Under the pieces are notes generated by a model, which made no database searches, had not been told where the DNA came from, and saw only the letters and a program-made list of their open reading frames with translations. A stretch of 64,000 nt of DNA, from the NCBI GenBank assembly GCA_034401795.1, contig CM067373.1, positions 39,109,669-39,173,668 on the forward strand, in the 5' to 3' direction. The position numbers and the translations under genes were made by a program. Positions 10,333 through 21,704 of the stretch are shown here, piece by piece. This DNA comes from Chaetoderma sp. LZ-2023a. Lineage: Eukaryota > Mollusca > Caudofoveata > Chaetodermatida > Chaetodermatidae. The stretch's first letter is position 1. Each line of letters opens with the position of its first letter.

Positions 10333-10589
10333 AAGGATAAATTCCTCGCCACTTGGCCACATTCAATAGATGCGCACGAAACATAGTTCTTTAACATACC
10401 ACCTTATTCTGCATTGCCAGAGTAAAGTAGATGGAAATTGATGTTTTTTAAGTTAAACTAATGGATATCTGGACCCTGAAAGATGGGATAGCTATTATCT
10501 CAAAACTTTAATTATAACCAGTTTTCGTGATCTACAAATTTTCTGTGACGCAGTCTACTTCTGCGTACCGGTTACTAATGGATTTCTTG

Positions 10590-12470
10590 AGGCAGGGGAG
10601 GTGGGGCGGGAGGGTTGGGGGCTAGGCTAGGGTAGGCTATGTCTAAGTTGGCCTTAGATTAGATTACGCAAACTATGCCTAGGCTAGCCTATGCTAGACT
10701 AAGCCTAAAGCTATGTTATGTTAGGCTAGGATAGGCTAGGGTATGTTAGACTAGGCTGGGCTAGACTATAGTCTAAGTCTAGGGTAATCCAAGCTGGATT
10801 AGCTATGCTCAGGCTAATCTACTCAAGCTATGCATAGGTTAGCCGATGCTGGGATAAGCCTAAGCCTGGTGTATGCTAGGCTAGGTTATAAGCTAGGTCT
10901 CGGTAGGATAATCTGGGCTAGCTATATATAGACTATGCCTATAGGCTACCCTATGCTACGCTAAGCCTAAGATTAGTTATGCTAATTTGGGATAGTCTAT
11001 AAGACTAGGTTAGGCTTGTCAAGTCTAAGCTGGGAAGGCTAGCCCTAGGTTAGGCTTGCAAGCTAGGCTCGCCTATATGCTATGTCGAGGGTAGGTTAAG
11101 GCGAGTTGGCTAGGCTAGCCATGCCTAGGCTAGGCTGCACACTGTATGCCTAAACTATCCTGAGGTAGGCTACATTTAAGGGACAGGCAGGCAAGCAGGC
11201 ATGTATGCAGGCAGACAGACAGACAAAGCCCGGCAGCAACATATGGCAGGTACCTATTTACAGCTATGTCGACTGGGGAAATGCTAAACCAAGCCAAGCT
11301 AAGTCAAGATAAGGAAAGATAATCCAAGCTATAATAGTCTAAGCTGTACTAGGGTAAGCTATAGTTATCTAAGCTATACTAGTCTAAGCTATACTAGTCT
11401 AAGCTAAACTAGTCTAAGCAAAACTAGTCTAAGCAATACTATCTAAGACATACTAGTCTAAGCCACACTAATCTAAACCATACCAGTCTAAGTCATACTA
11501 GTCTCTAAGTTATACTAATGCAAGCTATATTAGTCAAAACTATATTAGTCTAAGATATACTAGTCTAATATATACTAGTTTAAGCTATACTAGTCTAAGC
11601 TATAGTAGTATAAGCTATCCTAGTCTAAGACTAGTCTGAGCCATACTAGTCTGAGCTATACTAGTCTAAACAATACTTGTATAGTATAAGCTATACTAGT
11701 CTGGCTATATTAGTCTCGTCTAAGCTATGTTAGTCTAGTCAGAGCTATACTAGCCTAGTCTAAGCAATAAAAGTCAATGTTATACTAGTCTAGGCTATAC
11801 TAGTCTAAGCAACACTATTCTAAGCTATACTAGTCTAGTCTAAGGTATACTAGCATGCTCTAAGCTATACTAGTTTAGTCTAAGCTATAGCAGTCTAGAC
11901 TAAGCTATGCTAGCTAACCAAACTAAGCAAGTCTAAGCTATAGTAGTCTAAGCTAAACTAGTCTAAGTCATACTAGTTCAAGCAATATTAGTCTAAGCTT
12001 TGCTAGGGTAAGCTATACTAGTGTAAGCTTTACTAGTCTGAGTTATACTAGTCTAAGCCATGCTAGTCTAAGCCCCACTAGTTTAAGTTCTACTAGTTTA
12101 AGCTGTACTAGTCTAAGCTATAATAGTCTAAGCTCTAATAGTCTATGCTATACTAGCATAGGCTAAGCTGTGATATACAAGTCTAGGCTAAGCTATGCTA
12201 TACTAGTCTACGCTAAGTTATGCTAATCTAGTCTAAGATATCATACTCTAATCTAAGCTATGCTTGACTAGACTAAGCGATACTATTCTATGCTAAGCTA
12301 TGCCATACTAGTCTAGGCTAAACCATGCTATAATGGTCTGCTAAGCTATACTATGCTATACTAGTCTAGGTTAAGCTATGTTATACTAGTCTAAGCTAAG
12401 CTGTAAAGTGTACAAAGCTATACTGGATTAAGCTATGCTATACCGCAATAAGCTAAGCTATACTGACAGT
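10590..12470. repeat. Satellite array, CTAGGCTA then CTAAGCTATACTAGT units (plus orientation)
   Basis: From about 10,610 to 11,190 the sequence is built of TAGGCTA/CTATGCC words. From about 11,280 to 12,470 it is dominated by head-to-tail copies of AAGCTATACTAGTCT, with the SpeI palindrome ACTAGT in most units. The two blocks are separated by a CAGGCAGGCAAGCAGG run and by CAGGTACCTATTTACAG at 11,247-11,263, which recurs inverted at 12,544-12,560. No coding sequence. Confidence 0.9.
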
Positions 12471-12720
12471 TCTTCTCCTGGCCAGGCCGCCGCGTTGTGT
12501 CCTTGAGAAGGACCTTCACTCTGCATTGATCCAGTACACCTAACTGTAAATAGGTACCTGCGAGGGCAGTGTAGGTAATTTGAATGCATAGTTTACGGTC
12601 CAACCAAGTTGAAATCTCCCTAAAGGAGAAGAAGCCCGATGACCAGGGGTAAGAGATGTAAAGTCTCTGAGTATTTCGGTGAAAGCTAAACTGTAAAAGG
12701 TAAACTTACTTACTTACTGT
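12471..12720. repeat. Spacer with a dispersed-repeat sequence between inverted arrays
   Basis: About 250 bp of complex sequence lie between oppositely oriented satellites. 'gtgtccttgagaaggacctt', 'tgcattgatccagtacacc' and CTGTAAATAGGTACCTG resemble a dispersed repeat common in marine invertebrate genomes (from memory, unverified). An inverted partial copy lies at 11,247-11,280. Confidence 0.6.
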
Positions 12721-13440
12721 CTTAGCTTAGCCGAACATAGCATAGCTTAGCTTAGACTAGTATAGCACAGCATAGCCTAGGTTTGTATCACTTAGCCTAG
12801 TCAAGTATAGCTTAGCCTAGACTAGCATAGCTTAAAGTAGACTAGTATAGACTTGACTGGTATAGCATAGACTAGACTAGTATAGGGTAAACTAGACTAG
12901 TATAGCTTAGACTAGTACAGCATAGACTAGCTTAGACTAGCATCACAAGTGGACTGGACTACTATAGTTTAGACTAGCGTAGTATAGCTTAGACTAGTAT
13001 TGCTTTGATTAGCATAGCTTAGCCTAGCATAACTTAGACTAATATGAGACCTTTATAGCATAGACTAGTATTGCTTTGATTAGCATAGCTTAGCCTAGCA
13101 TAACTTAGACTAATATGAGACCTTTATAGCATAGACTAGTATTGCTTAGATTATTATAGCTTAGACTAGTATAACTTAGACTAGTACAGCTTAGACTAGC
13201 ATGGCTTAGCCTTTTATAGCTTAGACTAGAGTAGTATAGCGACTGATGTATACTGTAGATTGCTTAGCTTATTATGGCTTGGCTTAGTATTGCTTAGCCT
13301 AGTACAGCTTAGACCAGTATAGGTTGAACTAGTGTAGATTTGACTAGTATACCTTAAACTAGTATAGCTTACATTTGTATAGCTTAGACTAGTATGACGT
13401 AGACTAATATGGCTTAGACTAGTTTAGATTAGATCACCAC
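12721..13440. repeat. Satellite array in the opposite orientation (TATAGCTTAGACTAG)
   Basis: Head-to-tail copies of AGCTTAGACTAGTATAG, the reverse complement of the unit at 11,280-12,470. A direct duplication of about 79 bp ('tattgctttgattagcatagcttagcc') is visible near 12,998-13,140. With the left array it makes an inverted repeat with arms of roughly 0.7 kb or more. Confidence 0.9.
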
Positions 13441-13588
13441 ATTTTAAGTGGAAAGTCAGAAAAAACTTTTTAAGGGAACTTAAATAACTGATATTCTATA
13501 AATGAACGGGAACTTGATAACAACCCCACCCTTCCCTTTTATATTTAGATTGAAGGAAATTTCAATTTCCCTTTCTCCGAGATCTAAC

Positions 13589-13735
13589 AATACTTACCAT
13601 TCTATTACTTCTGATAACAAGCTAGGAAGCTAGCTGGCTCTAGGAATCTAGATTTAGTAAGCTTTACCGGCTCCTGGAACCGGGTACCCGGTTCCCAACA
13701 AATGGGTACCCGTCTGCCAGTGAGGCTCATATTGT
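13589..13735. repeat. DIRS-like A inverted terminal repeat (coding 3' end)
   Basis: Starts AATACTTACCATTCTATTAC and matches the reverse complement of 20,332-20,467 nearly throughout. It contains the perfect 18-bp palindrome GAACCGGGTACCCGGTTC at about 13,678-13,695 and a second GGGTACCC nearby, candidate protein-binding or hairpin sites. Confidence 0.9.
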
Positions 13736-13800
13736 TTGAATAGCTACCAGACAAGAGAATACCTATGGCTTGCCTCTGTGGGGCTTGGAGGCAGGGGTCG

Positions 13801-13900
13801 TAATAGAATGGTAAGTATTGTTAGATCTCGGAGAAAGGGAAATTGAAATTTCCTTCATTCTCCTTCGATCAATACTTACCATTATATTACTTCTGATAAC
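13801..13900. repeat. DIRS-like A internal complementary region
   Basis: Bases 13,801-13,856 are the reverse complement of the left end (13,552-13,607 or so). Bases 13,857-13,900 are the reverse complement of the right end (20,438-20,481), with two mismatches. The junction TTCCTTC/ATTCTCC therefore represents the circle junction of the element. Confidence 0.9.
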
Positions 13901-14343
13901 ACCAAATTTAAACAGTAACCTGGTGGGACGGGGCAAGCCATCAATTGCTTCTTTTGCCCATGGAGAAAGATCTTAGACTTAAACTTGACATACGCAGACC
14001 TAAAAGACCGACAAGTTTAGGGACTGAATCACATTCGCATCACTGCACCCCCCCCCCCCTTTTTCTCCTAAGAAAAGGGAGAGAACTCACGAACATGCAT
14101 CTCGCCTGAAACACGAATATGCATAGAGGGTTATCTGCTTTTTGCATATAATATCCTGGGAATGAGCATGAATATATAATATGAATGATCATGATATATA
14201 AACATAATACAAAAAACTGTCTAAATTGAATTACCTTATGATTATTGGATTTCAGACATGGAGCCTTCAGCCAAGCACTTTTCGACCATCTGTGACAATA
14301 TTGGCTGTAATCCTCTCACTAGACCATGTCTGTTCCTTAACTT

Positions 14344-15394
14344 TTACTTTCTCAAGTACCAAACTGGAGAAGAACAGTGTGGCCGTTTAACTATCATCTC
14401 AAAACAGCTAAAGCGAGCGGATTGGCGGAGTCTGACACATCCCTCATATAGTAATCTGTGAAAGAGGACACACAGTGCCATTGTGCAACAGCCATGATGT
14501 CCTCTAATGGTACACCATTGTAGAGAGCGGTCGAGGCGGCTATTCCTCTGACATCGTGTGCCCTTGCGCATTGCACCTGGTGCCCAGTCGCAATCTCGTG
14601 GGTAGTTTTGATGCATTCTACCACCCAAAGAGAGATAGACTCCATGGATGCGGCGCCATATGGCTTCTTATGGCAGATCCACAGATGTCTATCATTCGAC
14701 CGTAATGAGTCTGTCCGGTTTTTTTACTTAATTAAAGCATGGACTGGGCACCAGACACTAGCATCATGATCAAACCGAGTTAGTTTCTGTATAATGATCG
14801 GTTTGCCGGGATATTTCAAAGATTGATTCTTTGACATAAACTCTGTTCTTGGCAGTAGTCGCAGACCCTCTCTGGAGACAATAAATCGGTCCCTCTCTGC
14901 TGAAAGCGCACGGATCTCACTGCGCCTTCTCGTTGAGGAAACTGCCAATAGAAAACCACATTTAGAGTCAAATGCTTTAGACTAGCTGAACCCAAGGATT
15001 CAAAAGGATGCTTGGCCAGGACATTAAGCACTAAAGAGAGACTCCAGGCTGGAATGACTACCGGTTGTCTCAGTCGGAGATTGCTCATTCCCTTCACCAT
15101 CACATTTAACTGGGCCACCTCTGGCTTATCCCTGTTGGGTAGACATGGGATAACAGATGCCACAGCTGACTTGTATCCAGCAATTGTGACAGGAGCTAGT
15201 CCTGAAAAGAACAGCTCACAGAGAAAGTCTTCTATTTGCTGAATAGTGGATTGAAAGGTATCAATACCCTTTCCTTCACACCACTCTGCAAATTTGTTAA
15301 CCGTGTGGTTATATGATGAATTTCGCAGCCTGTCGAGAAAAACCCTGCGATGTGGAAAGTTGTTTAATAACATCCACGCAGTTAATTTGAACAT
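14344..15394 (-). pseudogene. DIRS-like A tyrosine recombinase, frameshifted
   Basis: Site-specific recombinase that would integrate the circular DNA copy. The N-terminal core-binding part begins near 15,394 (SSYNHTVNKFAEWCEGKG ... GYKSAVASVI). The catalytic part is spread over other frames: STRRRSEIRAL (first Arg, 14,724-14,948 frame), AHDVRGIAAS (H-x-x-R) and AQWHCVSSFTDYYMRD, with the candidate nucleophile Tyr (14,394-14,645 frame). At least two frameshifts, near 14,950 and 14,650-14,730, break it. The order of catalytic residues is preserved, so decay is recent or light. It lies downstream of RT-RNase H and upstream of the internal complementary region. Confidence 0.85.
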
Positions 15395-15457
15395 TTCGGG
15401 ATGCTTGTGTAGGAAGCGTCCCTTGGACTGGGAGATTATGTTCGGAATCTCTGGTAA

Positions 15458-17107
15458 CTACACTGGATTGTCCACCAGCAGATCCAGAAGATCCGTGAAC
15501 CACACCCTGCTGGGCCAATATGGTGCTATTAGTAGGACCAGGCACGGTTCCTCTCTGATCTTCACCAAAACCTTCAGCAGAAGAATGGTCGGCAGATACG
15601 TGTAAGCGTGCATCCCTCTCCAGCTTATCACCAGAGCATCTGTATCAACGGCATTTGGATCTGAAATCGGCAAGACATAAGTCATGATTTGAGCATTTTC
15701 CTTTGTGGCAAACAAGTCCACATTTGGTTTGCCCCAATGCTCGAAGATCCTGTGAAGAACTGGAGGGTTGAGAGACCATTCTGTTTGCAGAATTCTCCGT
15801 CTGCGAGACAAAGCATCCGCCAGAATGTTCAATCGCCCAGGAATGTGAGCTGCTTTCAAAACAACTGAGAAATTCCTGCACCATTGAATCAAGTGCTACA
15901 CCTTCATACACAGTGTGGGTGACCTGGTCCAGCCTTGGCGATTTATGTACGATACTACTGTCGAGTTGTCCGACCGTATCAATATCACCTTGCCCCTGAA
16001 TTTTGGAATAAACTTTTCCAATGCCAGTTCCACTGCCATCATTTCCAACAGATTGATATGCAGCTGGCTCTCTTGAAGAGTCCATGTGCTCGAGACCTTG
16101 TGTTCTCCGAGGCAGGCCCCAACCCCTTCAGCGATGCATCTGTGTACACGGATAGCTGGGGGCAGGGTAGGGGCAGTGAAACTCCTACTAGGAGATTCTG
16201 ACGCTTTTTCCACCATACAAGATGCGACATTATTGGCTCCAAAACTGGTACCATCTTTGACAGGGGTACTGTTCTCTGTTTCCACAGAGACATCAGATAC
16301 AACTGGATAGGTCTTCACATCAGAGCAGCGTACGGGATTACCTGCTCCATGGAGAGCATGCCCAGCATCTGAAGAAACCGCCTCGCCTGAATGTGGTTTC
16401 CCAATCGAAAACTCTTGCTGATGGCTAACAGACACCACTCTGGGCTCTGACGGATACACCCTGCCCTCCTCGAGATCGAATCGCATCCCCAAATAAATGA
16501 AATGTTGAGTGGGTGTCAATTCAGATTTCTCCTTGTTGACTAACCAGCCTAGATCTGAATGTAACTTCAGAGTCAGAGCAGTATCTACTCCTAACCTGGC
16601 TGGCATGTCCGCCTTGATAATCCAATCGTCTATGTAGGCATGAAGCGCCACGTTCTCTCGTCTGAGAAACGCTGTCACCGCAAGGACCACTGGTGAAAAC
16701 CTCGGAACTGTCGACAGGCCAAATGGGAGGACTACAAACTCCCATACCCGATTCTGAAACGCGAATCTCAGAAACCTGTGACAACCCCAGTTCATTGGAA
16801 TGTGGAAATATGCATCTTTCAGATCGATTGACACACACCACATTCCTTTCCTCAATCCTGCCATTACCGACCTCCGAGTTTCCATCTGAAACCGAGGCGT
16901 ATGGATGAACCAATTCAATGGCCTGAGATTGAGTACGGGTCTCCACCCCGCTGTGCTCTTGGGGACAAGGAACATGTTTGAATAGAAGCCTGGAGTGTTC
17001 TGGTTTGCTGGTTTTATTGCTCCCTCCAGAAGCAAACCTGACACTTCGTTTTGAATGGCTTCTAACTTGTCTGGCTCCCTTGGTACGGGTGTCCAGACAG
17101 GTGCCAA
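15458..17107 (-). pseudogene. DIRS-like A reverse transcriptase, RNase H and post-RNase H region
   Basis: The 16,521-17,107 part carries the RT: FLVPKSTAGWRPVLNLRPLN, MWCVSIDLKDAYFHIP, VLPFGLSTVPRFS and the catalytic YIDDWIIK box characteristic of DIRS-like RTs. RNase H starts VYTDASLKGLGP in another frame (16,039-16,302). It returns to the first frame with NLLEMMAVELAL and IRSDNSTVVSYINRQ, then changes frame again to HIPGRLNILADALSR. After this comes VDLFATKENAQ ... LIAPYWPSRVWF, a conserved post-RNase H segment that sits where other DIRS-like elements have their methyltransferase-related region; I cannot confirm that activity. At least three frame changes make this a pseudogene copy. Confidence 0.88.
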
Positions 17108-17399
17108 AGACAGATTTTGCTGTGGAAAATCCCACTACTCTGGCATGTACCCCTGGGATATCCATCCCAGGACCAGAATGTCTGACGTCACACCTCGCCA
17201 TGCCTCGACGAAACACATGAGCCTTCAACCCACTATAGACGCATTGACGCCTAACGTGGGTGAATGGCTCGTGATCCGCTCCCCCCCTCTCTTTACGAGA
17301 GAGAGAACCATGTTGGTCTTGGCTTGACTGGTCTAACTGGCACCGCTGTTCCTGTTGCACAGGTGCGGTCCAGGCAGATACGACGGGAGCTTCCATACC

Positions 17400-19326
17400 C
17401 TCAGGTATGATCAGCGCCCTTCATTCCGCCCTTTGAGGATTTACCCTTGCCCTTCCCTTTCCCACCTCTCGGGCGATCAGGAGCCTTCTTAGTCAGAGGC
17501 GGCTGCGGAGACCCAGCAATAGCAGAAGATGGCTTGGCTTTCGCCTTGCTCTTATGCTTTTTCTGTTCCTTGGAAGACGGTTCTACGGTCAGTGGCTTGG
17601 CTACAGCCCCTAGTGTGTGCGCCTGTCACACTAGTTCTAGCTGTAGATTCACAGCCAACCGATTCTGCGCGATATTCGCTGTGTCCTCTAGGATGGCCCG
17701 CGCTTGGCCACCAAAGATGCTAGGGCTGTTAAGGGGCGTTCCAAGCAAATGCTCTCTGACGGCAGTAGCCGGACGCATATGGTCTAGGACCATCTGCCTC
17801 CTGGACTTGGTTACTCTCGCTTGCACCCTTGCCAATGCGTCCATTGACAGCACCAGGCCGTCATTAACACATGATAGCGCCACAGGGCGACCTTCCCCAG
17901 CTTCAGCACACACCGACTGAAGCAGGTGATAAGAGTGATTGACAGCACTCATTGCTGCCCTCACCCCCTCATCGCACAGAGCCAGGCTTCCTCATGGTGT
18001 GCCTGGGACCTGTCCACAAGTGCCGGAGGAGGGCCACCCACTCCAGCACTCTGAACTCCAAGCACCCAGCGGTCATCCTGTGACCGCTGGCTCCACACCA
18101 TATCTGTCGTATTCCCCATGGGGAATACGGGACCTTGCCCGCACCTCCCTGAAGGCCGCAGGGAGCTGACTCTTGGTCAAGAGTTACTCGCTATAAATAG
18201 CATCTAACAACTCTTTAAACCATGGATCCAGTCCAATGGACTGGATCCGAGCCACGGGCAAAACCCCCGTCCTAATTGATGCAACAGACGGACGGGGTGT
18301 ATCTTTCTTGGTTGTGGCCGAAACCACAGATGGGTCCACCTTGGCTAGCCAAGCCAGAGCCTCGGACCAGTCTGTCTCCGAAGAAGACACTCTGGTGAAT
18401 ACATCACCCATTGATGTACTCATGGTTCTACCTAGGAGCCACCGCTGGTAAGTCAGAATCACCGGTACCGTATGGTTCTGCCACCACCTCATGGAGTTCG
18501 CTGGTCCACGGAGTAGGCCCGCACGGAAAACCGTGCAGACCCGTAGCGGTTATGGAACCGTGGCCATACACGGGCGCCAACGGCACACCATGTGTGACCG
18601 CCAGACCAGGCGAGGTAGGCATGTATCCATCCTGGTGAGCAATGCCCGTAATCATGTTGGTTGGTGGCAAACCAACCAGCACTGGACAGGTGCCCGGTAC
18701 CGGTGTGGCCTCAACCATGGGCGGAGCGACTGTCCTGGCTTGTGCCAAGCCAGACAGATGGAGGGCGATACGGCATCTCAGGCCGTAACAGTCTCTCCTC
18801 CTCGGCCTTCTCATCTTCAGACCCAGAAGAGTCGTCACCAGATGAGGAGACACTGGAGACATCCTAGCGAACGGCTCACATGCCCGACGGCCTGGCCACA
18901 GCTACTGGACCACCCAGAGGTGGCCACAGAGAAACAGAACCCCTCAGGCCGGAGCCCGATGGGACTGTCAGGGAGCCATACGAGATAGCTCCCTCGGTAG
19001 CCAGTCCAGAACCCTGTCCAAGGACAGGGTCCGTACTGGACACAGGAAGACTGTCCCATAACTTTCGGGATCAGGGACGACACCAAAGTGGGCAGGATGA
19101 CCCCCAAACCACGCTGGAGGTGCCATCTCCAAAACCTCCAGTTGCGGACGTGGAGCACTCCCAGGGGCCGAAACGGACGCACCACGATTTTACTTCGAGA
19201 CGCCTGACCTCGCGTCAGACCCAACCAAGTCCTGGGAAAGGAACTTGACCAACATTGTGACCGGCCACACTGAACATATGTTACACCTATTAACAGCATT
19301 ACACAGCGAACAACGGTAACGGACAT
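17400..19326 (-). pseudogene. DIRS-like A Gag-like region (low similarity)
   Basis: Several overlapping minus-strand ORFs (17,626-17,964; 18,184-18,492; 18,428-18,862; 18,835-19,326) occupy the place of Gag upstream of RT. Readable stretches include MDALARVQARVTKSRRQMV, SSSETDWSEALAWLAKVD and a Pro/Gly/Thr-rich tract. I see no zinc knuckle. Assignment rests on position in the element, not on a motif. Confidence 0.5.
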
Positions 19327-20331
19327 TATCTTTGTAAATGACTTTCACAAATTTGTGGCACTCCGGGAATGATGACGGGGTAGGCTTGGTCTATAAAATA
19401 AGCACAAAACCTAAAATAAACAAGCAGAACGAAACAGAATTGGAAGGCAGACAAATAATTTTCAAATATATTGACCATAAATTAATTGTTAATCCTCCAG
19501 CACCCCACCTCACAAAGTTACAACAAAGATCGCATTTTCTGGCAACAAGAACGATAGCAGACATTAATACACCCATATACTGATCCTAACGGATGTATAG
19601 AACGGAACCAGGAACCATATCGCTTAGCATTCGTGGTATATTTAATAATAAATCACAAATTATACTCACAAACGAAGGCCAAAATGATATGTGAATAAAA
19701 CAACAAAATGATTTTAAGCAAACTGCTGTAAACCACGTAAAACCTCAGAACACATCTTAAATCAAGAATTTTGAAACCACCGATCAATGCAAACAGATTG
19801 TGATTACCACGCAAAACGTGACATAATTCCAAAGTTTTTCTGGTACAAAAAGTATGCAGCACCCAGAACAAGATGCGCAAATAAATGAAACATTTTCTTC
19901 ACCATAAAAATCTGAGAAACAACACGGGTGTGACGTCACCCGCTTGGATAATATGGAGAACGACGTCAGCTGATTTTCGTGTTAGAAACACCGTACAGCC
20001 AACACCTCATTTCATATTACTGCCGATCACTGTTGGGATTAAAGAATGCCGACCAATCTGGCGTATTTCGTTGTTAACACATGTCCCAGATTCGGGGTCA
20101 GAAATTGGAACATGCGACACAGACAAAATCTTAAAGACCTAAGTCTCTATACTATAGAATGACATGAAATAATACAATCTGGGTTTCAACGGCTCTTTCC
20201 ATGTTAATCCAATAATCCTTGAAGCGAAACAGCTAACACAGAAAAGACTTAGTAAAAACTTTAATTAATTCTGAGAAACGCTAAATGCAAAAGCATGTAT
20301 TGCTCTTGTTGCTATGCAAACAAGAATGAGC
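19327..20331 (-). other. DIRS-like A 5' untranslated region
   Basis: About 1 kb between the Gag-like region and the right inverted terminal repeat, AT-rich, with no convincing ORF. It would hold the element's promoter in the coding direction, but I cannot point to one. Confidence 0.5.
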
Positions 20332-20467
20332 CTAACTGGCAGATGGGTACCCGTTTGTTGGGAACCGGGTACCCGGTTCCAGGAGCCGGTAAAACTGACT
20401 AAATCTAGATTCCTAGAGCCAGCTAGCTTCCTAGCTTGTTATCAGAAGTAATAGAATGGTAACTATT
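20332..20467. repeat. DIRS-like A inverted terminal repeat (coding 5' end)
   Basis: Reverse-complement partner of 13,589-13,735, with few mismatches, for example AAACGGGTACCC against AAATGGGTACCC. It includes the same GAACCGGGTACCCGGTTC palindrome. Confidence 0.9.
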
Positions 20468-20589
20468 GATCGAAGGAGAATGGATGCTTCTAATTGTTAA
20501 TATGCAAATGCAAATGATGTTGAATAATCTCGTCAGGCTCCTCCTACCTGTTAAGCTTTGCTACGCTGACCTTTGACAAGTGACAGCCT

Positions 20590-21470
20590 AATATCACAAC
20601 TAGAAGTACACGATTGGCGAAGGACATCTACATAAATACAGGTTCTCTCAAAGCACCCTCAGAAATCTACATAAATAAAGGTTCCCTCAAGGCACCCCTC
20701 AGATATCTACATAAATACAGGTTCCTTCAAGATTGCTGAGTGGTGCCTTGAGGGAATCTTTATTTATCTAGTTTGCTGAGGGTGCCTTGAAGGAACCTGT
20801 ATTTATGTAGATGTCTGAGGGGTGCCTTCGGGGAACATGTATTTATGTAGATGTCTGAGTGGTGCCTTGAAGGAACTTGTATTTATGTAGATTGTTGAGC
20901 GGTGCCTTGAGAGAACCGTTCGTTATGTGGATGGCTGAGGGATGCCTTGAGGGAACCTGTATTTATGTAGATTGTTGAGAGGTGCCTTGAGGGAACCTTT
21001 ATTTATGTAGCTTTCTGAGGGTGCCTTGAAGGAACCTGTTTTGATGTAGATTGTTGAGTGTGCCTTGAGGGAACGTTTATTTATGTAGATATCTGAGGGG
21101 TGCCTTGAGGGAACCTGCATTTATGTAGATTGGTGAGAGGTGCCTTGAGGGAACCTTTATTTATGTAGATGTCTGAGGGGTGCCTTCAGGGAACATGTAT
21201 TTATGTAGATGTCTGAGGGGTGCCTTCAGGGAACATGTATTTATGTAGATGTCTGAGTGGTGTCCTGAAGGCACCCCTTAGGCATCTACATAAACACAGG
21301 TTCCTTCAAGGCACCCCTCAGCAATCTACATATGTTCCCTGAAGGCACCCCTCAAACATCGCCATAAATACAGGTTCCTTCAAGGCACCCTCAACAATCT
21401 ACATAAATACATGTTCTATCAAGGCACCCTTCACGTACATCTACATATATAAAGGGTCCATCGAGGTACC
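20590..21470. repeat. About 44-bp minisatellite with two orientation switches
   Basis: The unit is GTGCCTTGAGGGAACCT then TTATTTATGTAGATGTCTGAG. It runs in reverse orientation at about 20,630-20,735, forward from 20,740 to 21,262 (about twelve units), and reverse again from about 21,265 to 21,460. The result is two foldback junctions near 20,738 and 21,263. The ORF at 20,923-21,120 is a by-product. Confidence 0.9.
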
Positions 21471-21704
21471 CCTCGGATGTCTGGCTATATCTATGTATTT
21501 ATAATTTTGCATGTATAAAATTAAGGTTCCCTCAAGGCCCTTATATTAGTGTTTTACAGAATCTGACTGTCATCAAAATCTGCGCTAACCTGTGCCCATG
21601 CGTGCACCATGCTGAAATAGTTTGATGTGCGCGCGATTAATACGCATATTCGGCCGAAATGAATGGGTTCCCTTAAGGAACCAAGTGGCGAGGAATTTAT
21701 CCTT

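Larger units (their letters stand above)
13552..20481 (-). mobile_element. DIRS-like tyrosine-recombinase retrotransposon A, complete ends
   Basis: About 6.9 kb, coding on the minus strand. It has inverted terminal repeats (13,589-13,735 with 20,332-20,467), unique terminal extensions (13,552-13,588 and 20,468-20,481) and an internal complementary region (13,801-13,900) made of sequences complementary to both ends joined together. That is the diagnostic DIRS1-type plan, in which the internal region templates closure of a circular DNA intermediate. Gene order in the coding direction is a Gag-like region, RT with RNase H, then tyrosine recombinase. No LTRs, no integrase and no flanking duplication are seen, as expected. 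The ORFs contain frameshifts, so this copy looks inactive although its ends are complete. Confidence 0.88.
10333..21704. mobile_element. 11.4-kb insertion with 24-bp terminal inverted repeats (4.4 kb without the nested DIRS-like element)
   Basis: The left end 10,333-10,356 begins AAGGATAAATTCCTCGCC. The right end 21,681-21,704 is its exact reverse complement, ending GGCGAGGAATTTATCCTT. The block sits within one palindromic MITE whose two parts flank it (10,274-10,332 and 21,705-21,895). It holds the inverted CTAAGC/GCTTAG satellite arrays (10,590-13,440), a DIRS-like element (13,552-20,481) and an orientation-switching minisatellite (20,590-21,470). Outside the DIRS-like element I see no transposase. 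Its structure is that of a large foldback-like, non-autonomous DNA element. Superfamily unknown. Confidence 0.65.

Noticed and set aside
12471-12720. tRNA or tRNA-derived SINE in the spacer
   Set aside because: No A/B box pair or cloverleaf could be read; only a dispersed-repeat resemblance. No tRNA or rRNA gene was found anywhere in the window.
15012-17327. Plus-strand ORFs opposite the DIRS-like A RT and recombinase
   Set aside because: They are shadows of the minus-strand coding sequence and have no motif of their own. The same holds for plus-strand ORFs at 17,447-19,248, 36,330-37,186 and 60,243-60,912.
13552-20481. LTR retrotransposon or paired transposon TIRs as an explanation for the flanking repeats
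   Set aside because: The flanking repeats are inverted, an internal region is complementary to both ends, and a tyrosine recombinase replaces integrase or transposase. This fits DIRS-like elements only.
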